Shown here in pieces: positions 14,696 to 15,909 of a stretch of DNA of 15,909 nucleotides. Position numbers and translations under genes: made by a program. Source of the DNA: Parachlamydiaceae bacterium (GTDB lineage Bacteria > Chlamydiota > Chlamydiia > Chlamydiales > Parachlamydiaceae). Position 1 is the stretch's first letter, and each line of letters opens with the position of its first letter. The stretch spans positions 1-15,909 of the forward strand of contig JACDGH010000027.1 of the NCBI GenBank assembly GCA_013815395.1. The letters run 5' to 3'. The notes beneath the pieces are model-generated. The model saw only the letters and a program-made list of their open reading frames with translations, was not told the origin of the DNA and made no database searches.

Positions 14696-15592
14696 ATGCA
14701 CACATGTTTCAAAATTTTTATATCAATGTTGGCTGCGGCATGGTTTTCAGGGTGTGGTCAAGCAAAGGCGGATAAAGAAACAGATGAAAAAGCTATCCGA
14801 AATGTCGTTGAAGCGTATCAAGAAGCTTACAATGAGCAAGATGCTGTGAAGTTGAGCGCGCAGTGGGCCGCTGAGGGTGCTTATATAAATCCTGTTACTG
14901 GAGAATCTGCGGCAGGTAAAGAAGCGATCGAAAAGCTCTTCAAGGAAAAATTTGCGCAGGGAAAAAAAGGGCACCTCGAAATTGCGATCAATAGTATTGA
15001 CTTTTCCAATGCGGATGAGGCCATCGAAAATGGTGTGATGAGAGTGAGTATTGATGATCAACCGTCGAGACGGATGGCTTACCGAGCGGAGTATATCAAA
15101 GAAAAAGGTAAGTGGTTTATCAATGCAATTAACGAGATTGAATTGCTGGAGCCTTCTTCTAATTTTGAACATTTAAAAAATCTGGCGTGGCTTGTGGGTA
15201 AATGGAAGGACATCGATGACAATATTGAAATTTCGTTTGATAACCGGTGGGACAAATCTAAAAACTTTATTACTCAGAACTTTACAATGAAAATTTATGG
15301 GCAGAATGATCTTGAAGGTAGGCAGATTATAGGCTGGGATCCAGTAAAAAATATCATACGCTCATGGGTTTTTGATTCCGATGGAGAATTTGGCGAAGGG
15401 ACATGGGAAAAGGTGGATAAGAGTTGGTTTGCAACTATGCATTATACTTTGAGCGATGGGCGCCAGGGCACTTCGAAGAATATTTACACGCATATAGATG
15501 ATCGCAAATACACCTTTGCTTCAGTAGAGCGGGAGATAGATGGCGAGATTTTGCCTAATATGGATTCTGTTACAGTCGAAAAGATAGATTAG
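14696..15592 (+). CDS. Lipoprotein with SnoaL-like (SgcJ/EcaC-type) domain and C-terminal beta domain
   Basis: The 298-residue protein begins with a lipoprotein signal (MHTCFKIFISMLAAAWFSGC, acyl-Cys20). A SnoaL/DUF4440 NTF2-like domain follows (about 27-150): AIRNVVEAYQEAYNEQD, WAAEGAYINPVTGE and a final GKWFINAINEIEL strand. The second domain (about 155-297), probably beta-barrel, carries LAWLVGKWKD, IIGWDP (211-216) and RSWVFDSDGEFGEGTW (222-237). I recall this exact two-domain layout in many planctomycete proteins named SgcJ/EcaC-family oxidoreductases, a name that does not establish an enzyme activity. The cone-shaped NTF2 fold would suit binding or turnover of a small ligand at the envelope. 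GGGAG upstream supports the start; a TTGCCA (14647-14652), 15 nt, TAATAA pair is a weak promoter candidate. The next gene begins 8 bp after the stop, suggesting an operon. Confidence 0.8.
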   Translation: MHTCFKIFISMLAAAWFSGCGQAKADKETDEKAIRNVVEAYQEAYNEQDAVKLSAQWAAEGAYINPVTGESAAGKEAIEKLFKEKFAQGKKGHLEIAINSIDFSNADEAIENGVMRVSIDDQPSRRMAYRAEYIKEKGKWFINAINEIELLEPSSNFEHLKNLAWLVGKWKDIDDNIEISFDNRWDKSKNFITQNFTMKIYGQNDLEGRQIIGWDPVKNIIRSWVFDSDGEFGEGTWEKVDKSWFATMHYTLSDGRQGTSKNIYTHIDDRKYTFASVEREIDGEILPNMDSVTVEKID

Positions 15593-15600
15593 GAGACGCT

Positions 15601-15909
15601 ATGTGGAATAAATTATTTGCGTTAACGGTTTTAGTTATTATAACGAGTTTGTTAATCTCGCCTTTTGAGGTCGAAGCAAGGGGCGAAGGAAGAGGTGGCG
15701 GCAGAAATAGCGTAGGTAGTAGTAATTCTAGAGGGGGAGGGCAGACAATAAACCGCACGCCCACCATGAGCCGTGCGTCGATTAGGCCTGCAGAAGATCA
15801 AACGAGAACGCAGACTCAAACAAGACCATCAAACTCGCAGGACAGGATTCAACAATCGCCACAGATACCCCAGCAAAGGCCTTTGGGTGCAAACCGTGCG
15901 GAAATAAAC
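15601..15909 (+). CDS. Exported Gly/Arg/Gln-rich protein, 3' end missing
   Basis: An ATG at 15601 with AGGAG 5-6 nt upstream opens 103 codons that run off the window end without a stop. Residues 1-26 form a Sec signal (MWNKLFALTVLVIITSLL, then cleavage near EVEA/R). The mature part is low-complexity: Gly/Arg-rich (RGEGRGGGR, SRGGGQ), a NRTPTMSRAS motif, then Gln/Thr/Arg-rich sequence (TRTQTQTRPS, QQSPQIPQQR). No cysteine or folded domain is seen so far. I recall similar Gly/Arg-rich exported proteins with a PxMSR-like motif next to SgcJ/EcaC-type lipoproteins in PVC genomes; this pairing should be checked. It is probably co-transcribed with the lipoprotein. A C-terminal domain could lie beyond the window. 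Confidence 0.72.
   Translation, partial: MWNKLFALTVLVIITSLLISPFEVEARGEGRGGGRNSVGSSNSRGGGQTINRTPTMSRASIRPAEDQTRTQTQTRPSNSQDRIQQSPQIPQQRPLGANRAEIN

Overview
The window reads as bacterial chromosome from a Gram-negative, AT-rich organism (about 40% GC by eye). It has a tripartite RND pump with a TolC-family outer-membrane lipoprotein, several lipobox signals, and ordinary Shine-Dalgarno sites. The two-domain SnoaL-like lipoprotein followed by a Gly/Arg-rich exported protein, both recalled from PVC-superphylum genomes, points to an environmental member of the Chlamydiota (Parachlamydia-like). This assignment is an inference from gene content; no marker gene here settles it. No tRNA, rRNA, CRISPR array, prophage or intact insertion sequence was seen.

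Layout. 1-504: the 3' part of an RlmB-type 23S rRNA ribose methyltransferase, then a hairpin shared with a convergent, very small gene (616-792, minus) for an exported lysine-rich peptide. 1037-2434 (minus): a persulfide dioxygenase/rhodanese fusion with CstB architecture. 2570-4074 (plus): a second SpoU methyltransferase and an RluA-type pseudouridine synthase, 5 bp apart, forming an RNA-modification pair. 4075-4593: no intact gene, but a large degenerate inverted repeat (about 170-bp arms, about 150-bp loop) with a possible decayed ORF in its loop. 4594-5844 (minus): an unrecognised four-helix membrane protein. 6240-7376 (plus): a FUSC/aromatic-acid-exporter-like protein, whose stop overlaps that of a convergent KynB-type formamidase (7373-8026, minus). 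8169-8770 (minus): a broken endonuclease/exonuclease/phosphatase-family gene. 8879-14546 (minus): an overlapping three-gene RND efflux operon in the order adaptor, permease, outer-membrane factor. 14696-15909 (plus): a SnoaL-like lipoprotein and the start of an exported Gly/Arg/Gln-rich protein cut by the window end.

Working together. The clearest unit is the pump: ATGA and TAATG junctions imply translational coupling, and both adaptor and channel are predicted lipoproteins. The RNA-modification genes (two SpoU enzymes, one RluA) act on rRNA or tRNA. The sulfur enzyme and KynB suggest handling of sulfide/persulfide and of tryptophan-derived N-formylkynurenine. The most interesting unexplained items are the 58-residue exported peptide, the large inverted repeat at 4103-4586, the decayed EEP gene, and the lipoprotein/Gly-rich pair at the right end.
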